Source: Gonatopus flavifemur (Eukaryota; Arthropoda; Insecta; Hymenoptera; Dryinidae). Taken from it: a stretch of 64,000 bases of DNA. Below are positions 24,542 through 37,700 of the stretch, one piece after another (position 1 is the stretch's first letter; each line of letters begins with the position of its first letter). Location: contig JAFFJZ010000014.1 in assembly GCA_018340375.1 (NCBI GenBank), positions 6,510,001-6,574,000 of the forward strand, given 5' to 3'. The position numbers and the translations under genes were made by a program. The notes under the pieces were generated by a model, which saw only the letters and a program-made list of their open reading frames with translations, ran no database searches and was not told the DNA's origin.

Positions 24542-25058
24542 CGAGGTGAGATGAGAAGTTTCCGGCCTGACCAAGAGATGGCGCCAATAGGTCTACTTTT
24601 GTGACGAGGTCCTGTAGTACCATTCCTATCTAGCTGTACCTAAAATTTCAGGTCGACTCATTCTGTTAATATAAGTCGATGCGGCATTGAAGGGAACCTC
24701 TCGATTGTTCACTGCTAAAATGGAAGAATCGGGAAAGCGTGTGGTCACAAAAAACTTTCATTTCACGAATTGACGTTCGAATTGATGCCACACCCTCCCT
24801 ATTCTCCAGATTTAGCCCCTAGTGACTATCATCTGTTCCCTAACCTCAATGAATAGCTCGGTGGTAAGAGATTTGGAAGCAACGAGGGAGTAATCGATGC
24901 TGTAAATCAGTATTTTGAGGAGCTTGATGAATCAGTGTATGAAAATGGCACCGTCAAGAATAGTGTATTAGTCTTGATAGGGATTATGTTGAGAAATAGA
25001 GCAAAAAAATCCACAAGAGTGTTTTTTTTGGTTAGGCCGGAAACTTTGCACCCAATCC
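24542..25058 (+). mobile_element. Second mariner-family relic
   Basis: The left end CGAGGTGAGATGAGAAGTTT follows a TA and runs on into CCGGCCTGACCAAG. The right end GTTAGGCCGGAAACTTTGCA is its inverse in the core. At about 517 bp it lacks most of the transposase and keeps only the C-terminal coding part. It differs in termini and protein sequence from the mariner at 2815-3464, so two mariner lineages are present. Confidence 0.75.
24779..24999 (+). pseudogene. Mariner transposase C-terminal remnant
   Basis: The reading starts HPPYSPDLAPSDYHLFPNLN, a textbook mariner segment holding the third catalytic aspartate (PSD). One in-frame stop follows, then LGGKRFGSNEGVIDAV and YFEELDESVYENG. The usual C-terminal motif is reached only after a frameshift, reading CISLDRDYVEK and then a stop. 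Everything upstream, including the first two catalytic aspartates and the DNA-binding domain, is deleted. Non-functional. Confidence 0.8.
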
Positions 25059-25448
25059 ACGTTTAATCTCAATCCATTCACTTCTTATGATTTTACAAGA
25101 GGCCAGGGGAAATGCTTGAACCGGGGGAGATGCAAGATACAAACTTCCTGATCTACTCAATTTTCCGGTATAAACAAGATCTGCAATCAAGTTCCGCTGT
25201 TGAAATGCGTAGTTTGATACCGATTTCTATGAAATAATGTTGAATGTATTGTGTGAAATCTCCTGTAGACACGTCGTATCTCCCCTGGATGTTTTGTATT
25301 CCTCCTGGCAGTTGACCAGTTGGCCAGGGGAAATACTTTTTGAAAGAAATTTTCAGAATAAAAAAAAATAGACTTTTAACTTACTCGAAAATTTGACAAA
25401 TTGAAAACTCAACTCATTATAATGTATCACAAAAAACGGCAATGATGA

Positions 25449-25812
25449 CCCTGGTAGAAAAATTTCGCTAAAAATCACTGAAATTTTCAGAGATTCTCAG
25501 TGAAGAGATTTTCAGAGAATTCCAGAGGTGTTCGTAGTTCCTCAGGGAATCGCAGGGGTTTTCAGGAAAATCCAGAGTTTTTCAGAGATATCCATAAATA
25601 TTCCGAAAAATTTCAAGTGGAAAACGTGCTCGATAAGTGAGAGTTTTTCAAGATTTTTAAAGATTTGAGAAAATTGTCATAGGTTTTCAAAGTTTTTTAG
25701 ATTCTTTTGAGTCTCTTCAATGCTTTTCAGAGTTTTTCAGTGAAATTTAGAGTTTTGCAGTGAAATTCAGGCGAATTTTCAGAGATTTTCACAGAAACTT
25801 TTTTCACCAGGG
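25449..25812. mobile_element. MITE with CCCTGGT ends
   Basis: CCCTGGTAGAAAAATTT at the left and CTTTTTTCACCAGGG at the right are near-inverse. The interior repeats CAGAGATTTTCAG-type words in both senses. 364 bp, noncoding. No clear flanking duplication is visible; its ends resemble the TA-flanked elements at 19991 and 32790. Confidence 0.55.
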
Positions 25813-25819
25813 AAATCAA

Positions 25820-27340
25820 TAATTCTTCGTATAGAAACTAACTCACCGAGGGAAATACCGTGATTACTTTGCCAAGTGCACAAACATCGTTGACACATCG
25901 GGAAGAGTAATCAACAAAGATCGCTGATGGATTCAATCAATGTTTGTTACCAACTTAGCATCTCTCCTCACCCTTCACAGGTGGATGGGAACTTGCATGA
26001 AACATCAGATGATAGCTGTGGGACATAATTTGAACTGAAAAAAAATTACTTCTGAAAAATATGTTGGTAGTCCCAACCCTACAATATGATCACATATTGA
26101 TAAAAGTACATATACACGAAGTATTGTAACAACATGATAAGAATAGTATCTTATTCGTCAGTGATTTTGTACGACAAACGAGGGAAGGACAGGCCAGGGG
26201 AGATACATTTCTTGCACTTCATCCTTAATTTCAGACACATAATTGAAATTTTCTCACTGAAACATAATGTATCTGACAAATTAAAAAGTCATGTATTATC
26301 TTATTCCTTTTGGAACAGTACAATTCTCAATTTTCAGTATTTTTTGTTCGTTGCAGCAGAAATTAGCTCCTAACTGAAAATCATCCACCATACAGGTCTA
26401 AAATTACATGAAATTATATGTAAAATGATATACGAAAACAACTGAATATGTCAAGTATATACTATTTTGAACATATTCAAAGAATACCTCGTTTTCGCTT
26501 CCACAAGCTGCAGTGACATTGTGTGTACTTCAAAAACTCTCCTGACGGCAAAGGCGTATTATTCTCTTTAGTTAGACACGGAATTTAGGCATTGAACCCT
26601 CGGGAACACATTCGTATTAGGATCAAACGAATTAGGCAACTTTTTTTTTTCCCACTTTTCTCCCTCTAGAAATGCATTTCATTCCACAGTACGTTGTGGA
26701 AGGTTTTCAGAATATACATAGAAACTGGTTTCACTGCTGATAATTCTGACCGATTTGTTTTCAATTGGGTTTCCACAAGAAGTTATGGGAAGAACGTCTA
26801 CAAATTTTGCAGTGCATTTTCAAACAAGAAGTAAATTAAAAAATCTTGATCAATTGACTAAAATTTCCCCAGTGTAAAAGGTTTTTACATAACTTTTTTT
26901 TTGGAAATTTACAACCGAACTTTTTACAGTCCACGGTGATTAAAATTCCAGAGGAATTTGAAATGTTTTCATCAAAATACTTCTTGATAAGTTCTGCATC
27001 AACTTCAGTCGATTTTCAAACGATTCTTTCCGTTTAACAAACATTCTTCGGGTATTTACCAGAATTATTTGGAAAATTTTTAACTTCTCCTTAATCTAGG
27101 AACTTATTAATTCACAAGTTTTTCTATACTCTTCCATGTTTTTCTATATTCTCTTTCTGAGGAATCTACAAATATTGTCCACAATTCACATTTAAGGAAG
27201 AAGTCTTCCCTGCAGTGTACAATATTATAACATAACAAAATTCACAGAAATCAACGAGAGTATTACATCCAACATTTTCCATTCGATACAGATGAAGAAT
27301 CAAAAATCCATATATTTACATTTGTGTTTTCTTTTTGCAG
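25820..27340. other. No gene recognised; probable upstream intron
   Basis: AT-rich sequence without coding signatures, ending in a pyrimidine-rich 3' splice site (CTTTTTGCAG at 27331-27340) that leads into the exon. It is therefore most likely intronic, at least at its right end. Confidence 0.4.
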
Positions 27341-27501
27341 CTAATGCAGCCGCTGCAAGTTATGTCACACCATATACGTATGCTACATTGCCTGGTGCCG
27401 CTGGATTACCAGCTGCAGCTGCAGCTGCTGCAACAGCAGCGGGTGCTACTTTTCCTGGACTACCATACCAAACGACACCCCAGGAGGCCAGACTCCAGTA
27501 G
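27341..27501 (+). CDS. C-terminal exon of an Ala-rich protein, possibly RBM24/38-like
   Basis: A canonical acceptor (TTTTCTTTTTGCAG) precedes an open segment of 53 codons ending in TAG at 27499-27501. The first exon bases CT need one base from the previous exon, so the intron is phase 1. The peptide begins ANAAAASYVTPYTYATLPG, continues with an Ala run broken by Thr and Gly, and ends FPGLPYQTTPQEARLQ. Composition and codon pattern (GCN-rich in AT-rich DNA) indicate real coding. The Ala/Tyr-rich low-complexity tail with a short charged end resembles the C-terminus of RBM24/RBM38/SUP-12-type RNA-binding proteins, but no RRM is in the window, so this identity is tentative. An upstream ATG at 27292 lies in the presumed intron and is not the start. 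Confidence 0.6.
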
Positions 27502-28560
27502 TAGGATGACATACACTCATTACAGACATAGTATGTGTCGTTTTATAGGACTCAAATGGGAGCGAATTCGACAGGAATGGTTATTGCACTCATGTCTCTC
27601 CATCGAATCATGAAATTTGAGTCATCGTATCTTACAAAAACAGAATTCACTGAGGATACGAGTTTTCCGACGCACGAATATTTTGTTTTCCAATCAAGCT
27701 CAATGATGTAATTTTATATTGATCTGTGAGTCGGATCAACTTGGATGATCATCCTATATAATTTAGGATAATGGACATCGATGTTCGTTTCAAGATGTAA
27801 TGAGAAAATGGAACAAATCGTAATCAACTCGAAATATGACTTGTTTTTTTCAACATGTGTATGATTCCAATGATTTAATGTTGACATTATATGGAGACAT
27901 AGAATGAGAAGTTATTCAGTAGAAATCCAAAATTCGGCGTAAAAAAATGTAATATCATTCTCCAATAAGGATAATTACAGTGATGGATAAAATACATCAT
28001 CCACTACTCACAGCTATCTCATATATAATTGATTCTTTTCTGCCAGATTCAGCATATTCTCCGTCATATCAGGATTCCTGCAACTGGATACATCCTCATC
28101 CTGTCCTTCTGACGGTACTTGATCTCTCCTTCAGTCGTAAGAATTATTGCAACTTCATAAGCAGTGTATTATTTATTTTGTCCAGTACTGTATGTATCCA
28201 CCTGCTTTTTACTAATTTGAATTCCACCATAAAAGAATCGTTGGTATACATAGGCAAATATTAGTTCATTTTATACTATCATATATGTTATCACATGGTT
28301 GTTATCACTCAACATCATACAAAATGGAATAATTCCTTGTTTTCAACATTCATTTAGTAAATAAATTAATCTGTAAATCTACAAACATCGGAAGACTTGT
28401 CTGTTTCCATCAGCAGAATCGTGTTCAGCCATGCTTCAACCAAATTTTATTCTTCAAGATTATATTCATGTAAAACTGTTCTGTTGACACAAAAAAAAAT
28501 TTGGTATATATATATATATATATTCGAATGAAAATAGTGACTTGAAAATAGCAATAAAAT
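27502..28560 (+). other. Candidate 3' untranslated region
   Basis: Sequence following the TAG stop has no ORF of note. AATAAA poly(A) signals occur at 28359-28364 and 28553-28558. A (TA)n run lies at 28506-28523. Assignment as 3' UTR is inferred from position only. Confidence 0.4.
28506..28523. repeat. (TA)n microsatellite
   Basis: About nine uninterrupted TA dinucleotides. Confidence 0.8.
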
Positions 28561-30504
28561 ATTACTTGTCATACAAAACTGACAATTGAAATCATTTGAA
28601 TCAAACAACATGTTGAATCTTGAATATCTTGTACAATGGACGTGGATGTCGGTAATCACTCATTATATTTTCAGATTTAGACGTTAATTATAGAGAAATG
28701 TTAGATCTAAATCTAGGTTTTTCAAACTGAGAAATATTTCATAAAATGTTCCTGTCGAAATTCTTTCTTCGTAAATGGAATACAGTTAATCCTGGAAGAA
28801 ATCAAACGTGTATTCGAAAATTTCAGTAGTGTAATTAAATGACTATTCAATAACATTTCAATTGTTCTATCAAATTTTCAGAAGGAAATATCTAATGTCA
28901 TAAAATCATGTACCTTTCAAATACCTTCCACGAACTCAAAAAGATGCTTGTGCACTGTCCTGAATCCAATCAGCATCCCTCAAAGGTACTGGATATCTAC
29001 CAAAATTGTTCAAAGATAATTCAATATAATGAAAGAAATCAACCAGACATAACTCATTTCGTACTACCAGAAGATCTGGCTAGTTGAATTTTCCCGTCTT
29101 ATTGAATTGCTGGATCAATTTGGATGTACCCTCGAATACACGTTTCTGATGATCTATGAATACTTCCCTAAATATTTCTATTCAAGGTCTCATTTTTATC
29201 AAGGAATATGAAAATCAATTGACCTCTATACTTATTCTGTATAAGTCAATTGAATGAATATGGGTATAAATATCAATCAACCTGTACTATGTTCTCAAAT
29301 CTAAATAATTCTTGGAACTGAATATGAAAATTTGGATATATATAATTGATTCTTTCAAGAGTATAAAATTAATACGGTCCTTTACTGTTGAGCCAACGGC
29401 AAAAGACGTCGCCTTTTTTGAGTGCAAGTATTTTTCTATCCTTCGTGTGATACGATTTACGATGCAAAACATTGGATCAATATTAGCACGAATATTCTTC
29501 CATATGTATTCAAATTTAAAAATTTGAAACAACATGGACATTTACTGGCAAGGATGATTAATGTCTCTTTTCATCACTACTCTCTGATGTGATATGTACA
29601 GCGATAAAACCAATACTTGATACTCACTCTGTTTGTTATGGTTTCTATTTCCAATTATGACATCTAAATTTCATATCTTGTGACATGTAGTTATTCTTCC
29701 ATACATTAATGTATTTAAATCTCGAATCATCGTAGATGTGCTTACATGTTTTGATCCAGCGAATATTGATCTTGTGTATTTTGTAAAAATTGGAATATCT
29801 TCCAATCTTCCTTTTAATACCTTCCTTTGGCACGTGAGGTAATTGAAAAATTGATTATTAGCAATAATTGAAATGTTATAGCTGTAAGAGACTTGCAAAT
29901 AGATTGTAAACGATTCATGAATCGTAATCGCCCGTAAAATATTTCTGATGCTCAATTCTCAAACTATTGCACAAATCTAAGAAGCTCTAAGAATATGCTC
30001 TTCTTAAGACGATTTGTTCCTTAATTCGGCAAATGATAATAATGATAAATTTAGATATGAATGATGGATGAAAGATTTATGAATGGTAAAGGAATTTGAA
30101 TTCTTTTATCAATCTCAGACCAATTTTGATAATATTCTGTGTGTGCCTTCAAATTGCAGTGGAAAATACGTCTTAAGATAATATCGTAATTAAATGATGA
30201 ATATCATCGGTAGATAGAAATATGTCGATATGGTTCTTAACTCTTACATTATATGTACCCACGCTGCTATAATGAAAATACTCTATTCATTTACCAGATT
30301 CATAATGCTGTGTTACGGTACTAGTCTGTATAGACAAAGACTGGAGATACGCCATTTTAACTAGTTCCATCTCAAATTTGTTCTATAACAGCGTCACAAG
30401 CCTTGTGAATGACTGGAGCATTTCTGATAGGGTGAGTGCATTGTACCCACTATGAATTGTATCAATGGTATGGTAAACTTCTATAAAATCTATGCAAATC
30501 CATG
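28561..30504. other. No gene recognised
   Basis: AT-rich sequence with only short frames and no motif, repeat boundary or RNA gene that I can support. Confidence 0.45.
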
Positions 30505-31775
30505 AGTGTTTTAACCTTTTCTGACCTGACTTAATTCTGATAATGATGAAAATTTATTGTCAATAGCCACTAGTTTCTACAGCTCCTGGTATGAACTCTG
30601 AATTTTTGCAGAATTTTCAGTACCATATATTAGAAGTAACTCATATGTCCATTCCAATGGTCCCAGGGTGTCTATGACTAGAATATGGGAGGGAAAATTA
30701 AAAATCTTTGTACATCACTACTCGTAATGAATCTTCATTGAATTCTAATGATTCAAAAAAGCAGACGAAAATTACAAAGAATTTCAACAAAATAGGTGAT
30801 TTTCCAAAAGGAACATTTATTGATTATTATAAATATAGGCTGAAGCAAGACAGAGTATCAGCTTATATTTCTCTTCTTCTCTTCTCAACTCCAACCTACG
30901 CAACATATCAGCACCACATGCGGAGTAGTTTCAGTGGTACCACTGAAGACTCCAATGCTGTGAGAGAGTTACAACTCTTTTGTAACGGATTTTCATCTTG
31001 AAATCCATTGGAACATGATTAGCGATTTCTAGTCATTTTTATACGTTGAATTTTGTTGATGGTAATATTGTTCATCTTCACTGACAGAAAGGATTGGTCA
31101 CAGTTATCAAATATATTTTGAAATATGACCAATCAAATATTAAAATATTGAATATTCGATTAACAATATTTAAGAATGTATTCGATAACTGTGACCATCT
31201 TTTTTCAGTGTAGTGTTCTACTTTTGTGGATCTACACTTGTTCCCTTGTTGTAGATGAATATAGCTCTGTATCAACATATCGATACTCATGTTCTAATAG
31301 GTCGTATCCCACTTTTGCAAAATTTCCCAGGAAACGGTGCCAATAGGTGCACAGGATGTCTATAATATCATTTATGAAAAAAAAACGGATTTCTCAAATT
31401 TGGTGGGATACAACGTACAGGATGTGGGTATCGATATTTTAAAATATGAAAAACATTTTTTGGTACTTGAAACCTATTTGAAGTTGAACATATTTTGTTG
31501 AATATTCAAACTGCATCTTGTAGAATCAGTAGAATTCTAGTAGAAGTTTGAGTAATGGAAAATGCAGTATAAAAACTTTCGAAATTCACATTAGTTCCGT
31601 CTAAAAACATATCATACTGAAAATATAATTTTGAATACTTTGTTAACCTTGAGTTAACACCTTTATCTCGATGATATCATAGGTTTCAAACTGCTCTGAT
31701 TTATGGAACGGTTTTGATAATTCTCTAAATTCTATGTCCATTGGAATGGACGTCAGGTCAGAAAAGGTTAACACT
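30505..31775. mobile_element. Inverted-repeat element with GTGTTAACCTTTTCTG ends
   Basis: The left end reads AGTGTTTTAACCTTTTCTGA and continues CCTGAC. The right end reads GTCAGGTCAGAAAAGG and continues TTAACACT, its near-perfect inverse. A GTCCATTCCAATGG word is adjacent to the right end and displaced at the left (30646-30660). The interior carries the 132-bp MITE at 31079-31210. No transposase. Target duplication not resolved. Confidence 0.5.
31079..31210. mobile_element. 132-bp MITE sharing termini with the giant foldback
   Basis: CACTGACAGAAAGGATTGGT at the left and a TTTTTTCAGTG right end enclose a palindrome with ACAGTTATCAAATATATT and TTCGATAACTGTGACCAT arms, centred on GACCAATCAAATATTAAAAT. 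The outer ~60 bp match the outer ends of the element at 12544-19484. This looks like an internally deleted derivative or a shared-terminus family member. Confidence 0.65.
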
Positions 31776-32789
31776 GTTTGCCTTTTATATGTAAATTATT
31801 GTAATTGAATTCTCAGAGATAAACTCATATTTCACACTTCTCAAAGGAACTGCGTCAATTTAGCTGTGCGTGAGTACTGATATGTTTGATTACGAGGAAC
31901 CAATTATATGGGTACAACATTTTCCCCGTGTGAGCTCAACGTTTGGAAAATGTTAGGTAAATTCTAAGGGTTAATTAGAGGGGCATGAAGAACTTAATTA
32001 TACATTTTAAAGGATTTTGAACTGTGATGTAAACATCATCATTCAGTATTCATACACTTTCGTACAAAAAATTGAAATATTGTAACCGGAGTTGCCTTAA
32101 TCCTTTGGAAACTTTGTCACTAAGTGTCTTGAAAGTTATTAGTGTGATAAAAATTTGATGCGATCATCCTTCGTACGATGAACACTGTCAAAATGAATCT
32201 AATTTGTTGTTGAAAAAAATACAATTGAATATTTTTCACACGCCGCATATAGCACACCCGAGCTAAATGAATCCGGAAAGATTTCTCAAGAACTCTTGAG
32301 AAATCTTTTGAAGTGCTTTTGGAGCCTTGGTGCTATTTGAAGCGTGAATCTGTTCACAATACATATTTTTGATTCATCATGTCTTGATAAACGAGTTATA
32401 GAATACAACAATTTTCATTGAAATGTCCGTATCAAGACTTTATGTATGAAAGATCCAATTTAATCCCATCAAATTCTCCAATTCTTCAATCTCATTTTGA
32501 TTGGTTACGAACCAACCTCATTTAGTTTGGATTATATATGTATTTCAGTGAGTAGAACACAAACCTATCAAGTACAGATTATTACTATTAAACTCCTAAT
32601 GTGATGTATCACATGATTCTGTCATAGACATCGAAACCTAATTGTTGTTAGTGATGTATAAGTTGTTAATAATTCCACGGTCCACAAAGCACAGAATTTC
32701 TTGATTTTTTAAGACTTTTGAAAGTAATTTGAAAAATAATTTTGTACATTCTTCCAGAATTCACTTGGAGACACTTTATTTCATAGGTA
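31776..32789. other. No gene recognised
   Basis: AT-rich sequence without coding or repeat structure that I can define. Confidence 0.45.
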
Positions 32790-33296
32790 CTCTGGTGAAA
32801 ATGGAAGCGGAAAGGAAGAGTAAACGAAGCTTATATTGGAGAGTAACCGAAACCTTGATGAAAAGTGTACGAAGCTTGAATGGGAGGGATCCAAAAAGTA
32901 TGTGAAGAGGGAATTGAAACAAAGGGAGCGTATAAAATTCATGAAACTTGAATAAAAAAATCGCACACCATAGCTGAAATCAAACTGATGACTTTCACCA
33001 TGGTAGACGAGGGTTTTATTCACTGAGCCATGAATCGTCGTTGGGATAAACTGCTTGGAGATATTATTTGAAGTCAGAATAGGTATAATTCGCATACGCT
33101 TAATGTAACTTACTATCACTTGACATGAAGCGCGTGTGAAACGGGATTGAGAGATCATGAAGTGTATATGGAAGGTATGATTTCATCATTTTGCAGCAAT
33201 CGGGCATCCCACGCTTCACGAAGAGGGAATTGAAACATTTTTCGCTTCGTATACGCTTCCTTTGCGCTTCGTGTATACGCTTCATTTTCACCAAGG
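32790..33296. mobile_element. TA-flanked MITE with CTCTGGTGAAAATG ends
   Basis: CTCTGGTGAAAATGGAAGCG at the left is mirrored by CGCTTCATTTTCACCAAGG at the right, with TA on each side (32788-32789, 33297-33298). Arms repeat GAAGCGTATAC and ACGAAGC-type words. The centre contains a tRNA-like block. 507 bp. The opposite-strand frames at 32781-33294 are shadows. Confidence 0.65.
32971..33040 (-). repeat. tRNA-like block inside the MITE
   Basis: On the minus strand ATGGCTCAGTGAATAAAACC resembles a tRNA D-arm or A-box, followed by CTCGTCTACCATGGTGAAAG and CAGTTTGATTTC, which resembles a B-box. It probably derives from a tRNA-related SINE captured by the MITE. Confidence 0.4.
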
Positions 33297-33298
33297 TA

Positions 33299-34297
33299 CT
33301 GATGTTCCCTGGAGGTTCATTGACAATATTTTGAAGTATATCTGGAAGTGAAATATGAATAGCTGCTGAAAGCAGAGAGAGAGAGATGTCTTGATTCTTG
33401 AAGCTTTTGAGAATGTCGAATCAATATATGTTGTAATCTTTCAAGATAATTTATACTGTTGATTTTTTTGTTCTGCTAGATAACGTTTTATGGATTGATA
33501 ACAATTACATCATGGATCAATAACATTTCTTGATTTCACATGAAAATGTATCAAACGGTCATGTTCTTTCACTTTTCAAGGGGCATTCAAAATGTTTGCC
33601 AATCGGTTAACATGGCTAATGAGGGGCTGATGGGTGGTCTCTATTCCCGCTCAAAGATGTACAATTACCCTACCTCAGATCCAGTTAGAAAAACATTCTC
33701 TGAATATTTTGTAGCATAATGTACCGTAAACATACTATTTTGAAGTTCGCTCAGCCTGCAATAATGCGTAAGATGTGAATACAATGTGCTCCTTACTCAG
33801 ATTACACAAAGACTCTCAAAGTTCTTGACTCAAGAGTTTTTAAGGAATCTTTTAGAATTCTTTTACAGGGGTACTGTATGGGTATGGTGTCATCACCTCG
33901 GTTTGCCACCAATAACAATGTTTTATACGGAAACACCTTGACAACATAATCCGAACATTTCTTTGCATGCATGTCACTATCATCATGTCATTATTGAGAA
34001 ATTTTTCTATCTGGGGAGTTTTGTTTCAAAATTTCTGGCACCAATTTCACTAGGTGTTGAATGTAGAACATGTTTTGAAGTGCCTATTCATTATCTAGAA
34101 CCAATGATATTTAGAACGTTTTGTTTTGCACATTTTAAGACGTTATGTACGTAAATTAAAGAAATATGCATTTAACTCTTTTATTCATCACAATTCATTA
34201 GATAATAATAAAAAATTTTGAAACTATTATTCATATAGTAATTATAGATGAGAAACCTGATGAACAAATTCAATCAAATGTTTAATTATATGCTGCG
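33299..34297. other. No gene recognised
   Basis: Contains a short (AG)n run near 33376-33386. No ORF or repeat boundary otherwise. Confidence 0.45.
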
Positions 34298-34505
34298 AGA
34301 AATTCCTTTGTAGTTTTACAAAAAAAGTTTGGAAGTTTTTTTACACCTGGTAGATTTGTCAGAAAAATTTGTGAGAAATCCAACATTTTTGTTAGTTGAC
34401 CAAAACTTTTGATTTTCTCCAAACTTTTTGGGAGAATCCACCAGAAAAATTTTTCAGGTAAAAAACTCCCAAACTTTTTGTGTAAGTCCAGAAAGAAATT
34501 TCTTA
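34298..34505. repeat. Foldback sequence (~208 bp)
   Basis: AAAGTTTGGAAGTTTTTTTA at the left is answered by TAAAAAACTCCCAAACTTTT at the right, and GAGAAATTCC near the left edge by AGAAATTTCTTA near the right edge. Opposite-strand ORFs here are shadows of the palindrome. Confidence 0.55.
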
Positions 34506-34514
34506 CAATGTATT

Positions 34515-34830
34515 CAAGTAGCACCAGAATATACTATGAACGTTCTTCGAATATTCGAAATATGTTTTACGCACATTCCAATGAGACCTTTCCATTGATG
34601 CTATGTATATTCATTGAACGTATATAATCGAACACAACAGTATGTCGGGCTAACGTCGATCGAATAAATATCGTTTTTTAAATGTATTATGTACGTTCTG
34701 AGTATATTTGAAACAGTCTCATTCGAATATTCCATATTATTATAAGTTAATTATATGTTCTTCGTATCTCATTCGTACATTCTACGAATGTTTCTATTTC
34801 GTATATACGTTGAACTTCTTTTGCTGCTTG
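34515..34830. repeat. MITE-like repeat with CAAGTAGCA ends
   Basis: CAAGTAGCACCAGAATATAC at the left and GTTGAACTTCTTTTGCTGCT followed by TG at the right are near-inverse. The interior is rich in TTCGAATATTCGAA and TTCGTA palindromes. A partial related copy begins CCAAGTAGCAACAGAAGTTC near 38218. Confidence 0.5.
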
Positions 34831-37700
34831 GATAGTAATTTATACAATATTGATGCCACATCATCATAGAAATCTTTAATTAGTGGCTCTTTCTTGGCGA
34901 AGGATTCTCATAATCTGTCATTATTCCTTATGAACCAATTTTGTAAAAAAAATATCAGGAATTTTTTGCTCCTCCTTATATTTTTCTATGAATCTGGATA
35001 CGTAGAAAATTGTGATGAGTTATTAGAGAATTTTTTTCACGATTTTTAATGAATTATTTCATTAACATGACAAATTGTCATTTGAGATCAATGGGGATTT
35101 TATCGAAAATGGTTGAGATGTATTAATATTTTAGATACATATAAGAAAAGAATGAAGATTCCCATACATTGTCAAAACTTTAACAGAATTCAAAACGATT
35201 CATAAGAAACCTATAAAGACTTCTCGGAATTCATTGGGAATTCTTGTTGAAGCATTGTGCTGTATGATTTCTTGAATATTGCAGAATACTTTCGCATATA
35301 CATAATATATATTTGACATCACATCAATTGAAATTACATTTTATCATACACTCATTCACTCGAATGTTCATCATATTCTTACTAGAATGCATCGCTACTT
35401 GGATTTGTTGGATATTATGTGAAAACAAGGAGTATTGAGAAATGAATGAGTTGGAGGGGTTTGACTTTTGAAATTCTTTAAGAATTCATTTTGTCGAAAA
35501 GAATTTCAAAAGAGGACTATTCACTTTCTTGAAAAATAATTTTGTGCTTATTATATATCACACATTCTTTATGTGTATATTAATATCTCTAAAGGAAAAA
35601 CAACCTCTGGGAACATCCAACGGATGTCTCAATAAACACTTCGGTGGAATTCTTCTGGATTGCTCTAGAACTTATTTTAAAGACCTTCAGAAGATGTGTT
35701 ATATGAAATCACAAGATTTTTTCTTGAGATTTTCGTTCAAAATATCTTAACATGTTCCCTAGATATTCAAAGATGTCTTTGATGAGATGTATTTAAGATA
35801 TTCACATTGGTTGCATGAGACATCTTTCAGATCTTCTCAGGGAATCTTTTGGAGGGATTGAAAAGGGGGATCTAAGAATATTTATTGAAGTACTTCAAGG
35901 ATGTGCATGGAGGTTCTTGTTCTTACATATGGTATCTTCTGGAGCAGCTGACTCTCAAAGATAACATATATGTTATCTTTCAGAGCTTTGTGCTGTCTGG
36001 GATATTACTACCAAGTTCCATCATTGTAATAAACTGTGTTTGATGGGGTAAGTTCACAACATTGAATCGAATGTTGAATTCGCGCGATCTAATTCCTGTT
36101 TGGATAAATTTTTTTAATTCTTCCAAAAAATTATTTTTGTACATTGTTGTAGTTGAAATCAATTCGATGATTCTCAACGAGGTATTCAATGTACTTCTCC
36201 GATCAGGAATCCTATTAAATCTTGTTCCATCCTGTTAAAGCCTGTCTGGAGGGAATACAAATTTCTGCACTAAGAAAATTACGGGTATGTTTCAAACAGT
36301 TCACTTGGAGTTTATGTTGAATATTCACGCAAAGAATGTGTTAAGAAGTTAACACAAAAGTTTGAGTGTTACATTGAAAATCTGTCAATTTGATCATTTT
36401 TTCTCAATCCTCAACACGAATTTTGAGGGATCATTTTTAACACATAACTTTTTATTGTGCACGTATTTGAACTCCTTGCGTTATTCATTTTATTCATGTA
36501 TGAATTCTTCCTGAACATCAAGTTGTTGAATTCAAAGTATTGATGATGAATTCATGTTTATCATTATTCTATAGCTCTTTGCAGCTACTCATTTGCTATG
36601 TGGATGCCTTGTGACTAATATGGAGTTCATTCAATCTACTTGGTTGAAGGAACTTCTTGGAACTTGATGAAATTAGACTGAACAAGAATACATGAGATGT
36701 TCAATATCCCATAAATTTTATTAATTCCAATGAGCGATTTGTTGGAGAAGTACATTCAGTTTGGCCTCAACTTGCCAAAAAATTCATTCGGATTGATTCA
36801 GAATAATAAAACAGATTCATATTTTACGAGATTCAATGGATTTCTCCAATCCAAGAAGAAATTGTTGGCAAAATCCTACAATTGATCAGGGATTCATCGA
36901 AATTTTACAAATTTAATTCATTTTCAACATATTTCTACGACTATCGAAGTACATGAACTAATGCAAATCCACAAATGATGATCTGATGCCTTAATTGCGA
37001 TTGAATACTGTTATGATTAGAAACTAGTCAGGAATAACTAAGCGAGACTCTAACGGTAAGAGGCTGAAATATAGATCTTAGCAAATAAGGGTAATAAAAC
37101 AAATGTCAATGAGAATTGACGACAGAGGATCGAGCTATGAAAAATGAGGCTGTCTAGTCCTAAAACCTTCAAGATCTTGAAGTTTGAGCTTAACTCGATT
37201 CGTTAGATCTGTAAGTAGCACTTATGTAGGGAGAAAATGAGTTACTCGATAATGACACGAAAAAGTGAAGCACAAAAAGGGTGACGATCCAATAGTCGAA
37301 TACCAAAAGCCTTGTAAGAAGTTGATAAAGAAATATTGTGCGCTGTTAGAAAGTCTTTAACATTTAAGTGTTATTATATAATCGTTCAATTAAGGTAGTA
37401 GTGAAATCAATTAATAATTATTGCCATTATTATTATCATTTCATCATTGCCATTTTATAATTACGATTATTATGAATCCTAATATACATTATATATCATC
37501 AATAATGATTATTGTATTAATCCACTCAATGAGAAACGAGCGAGGTGTGAGAGGAAAACAGAAGAGAAGATTGAAGGATAATTTATTGGATGTACAAAAC
37601 GAAAGTCGAGTTCTCGTTTTACTTAACGAGTTGAAATACTACTACGTCATTTTTAAACGCGATTATACTGTTAGGATCAATGGTTGTATTATATCACCTG

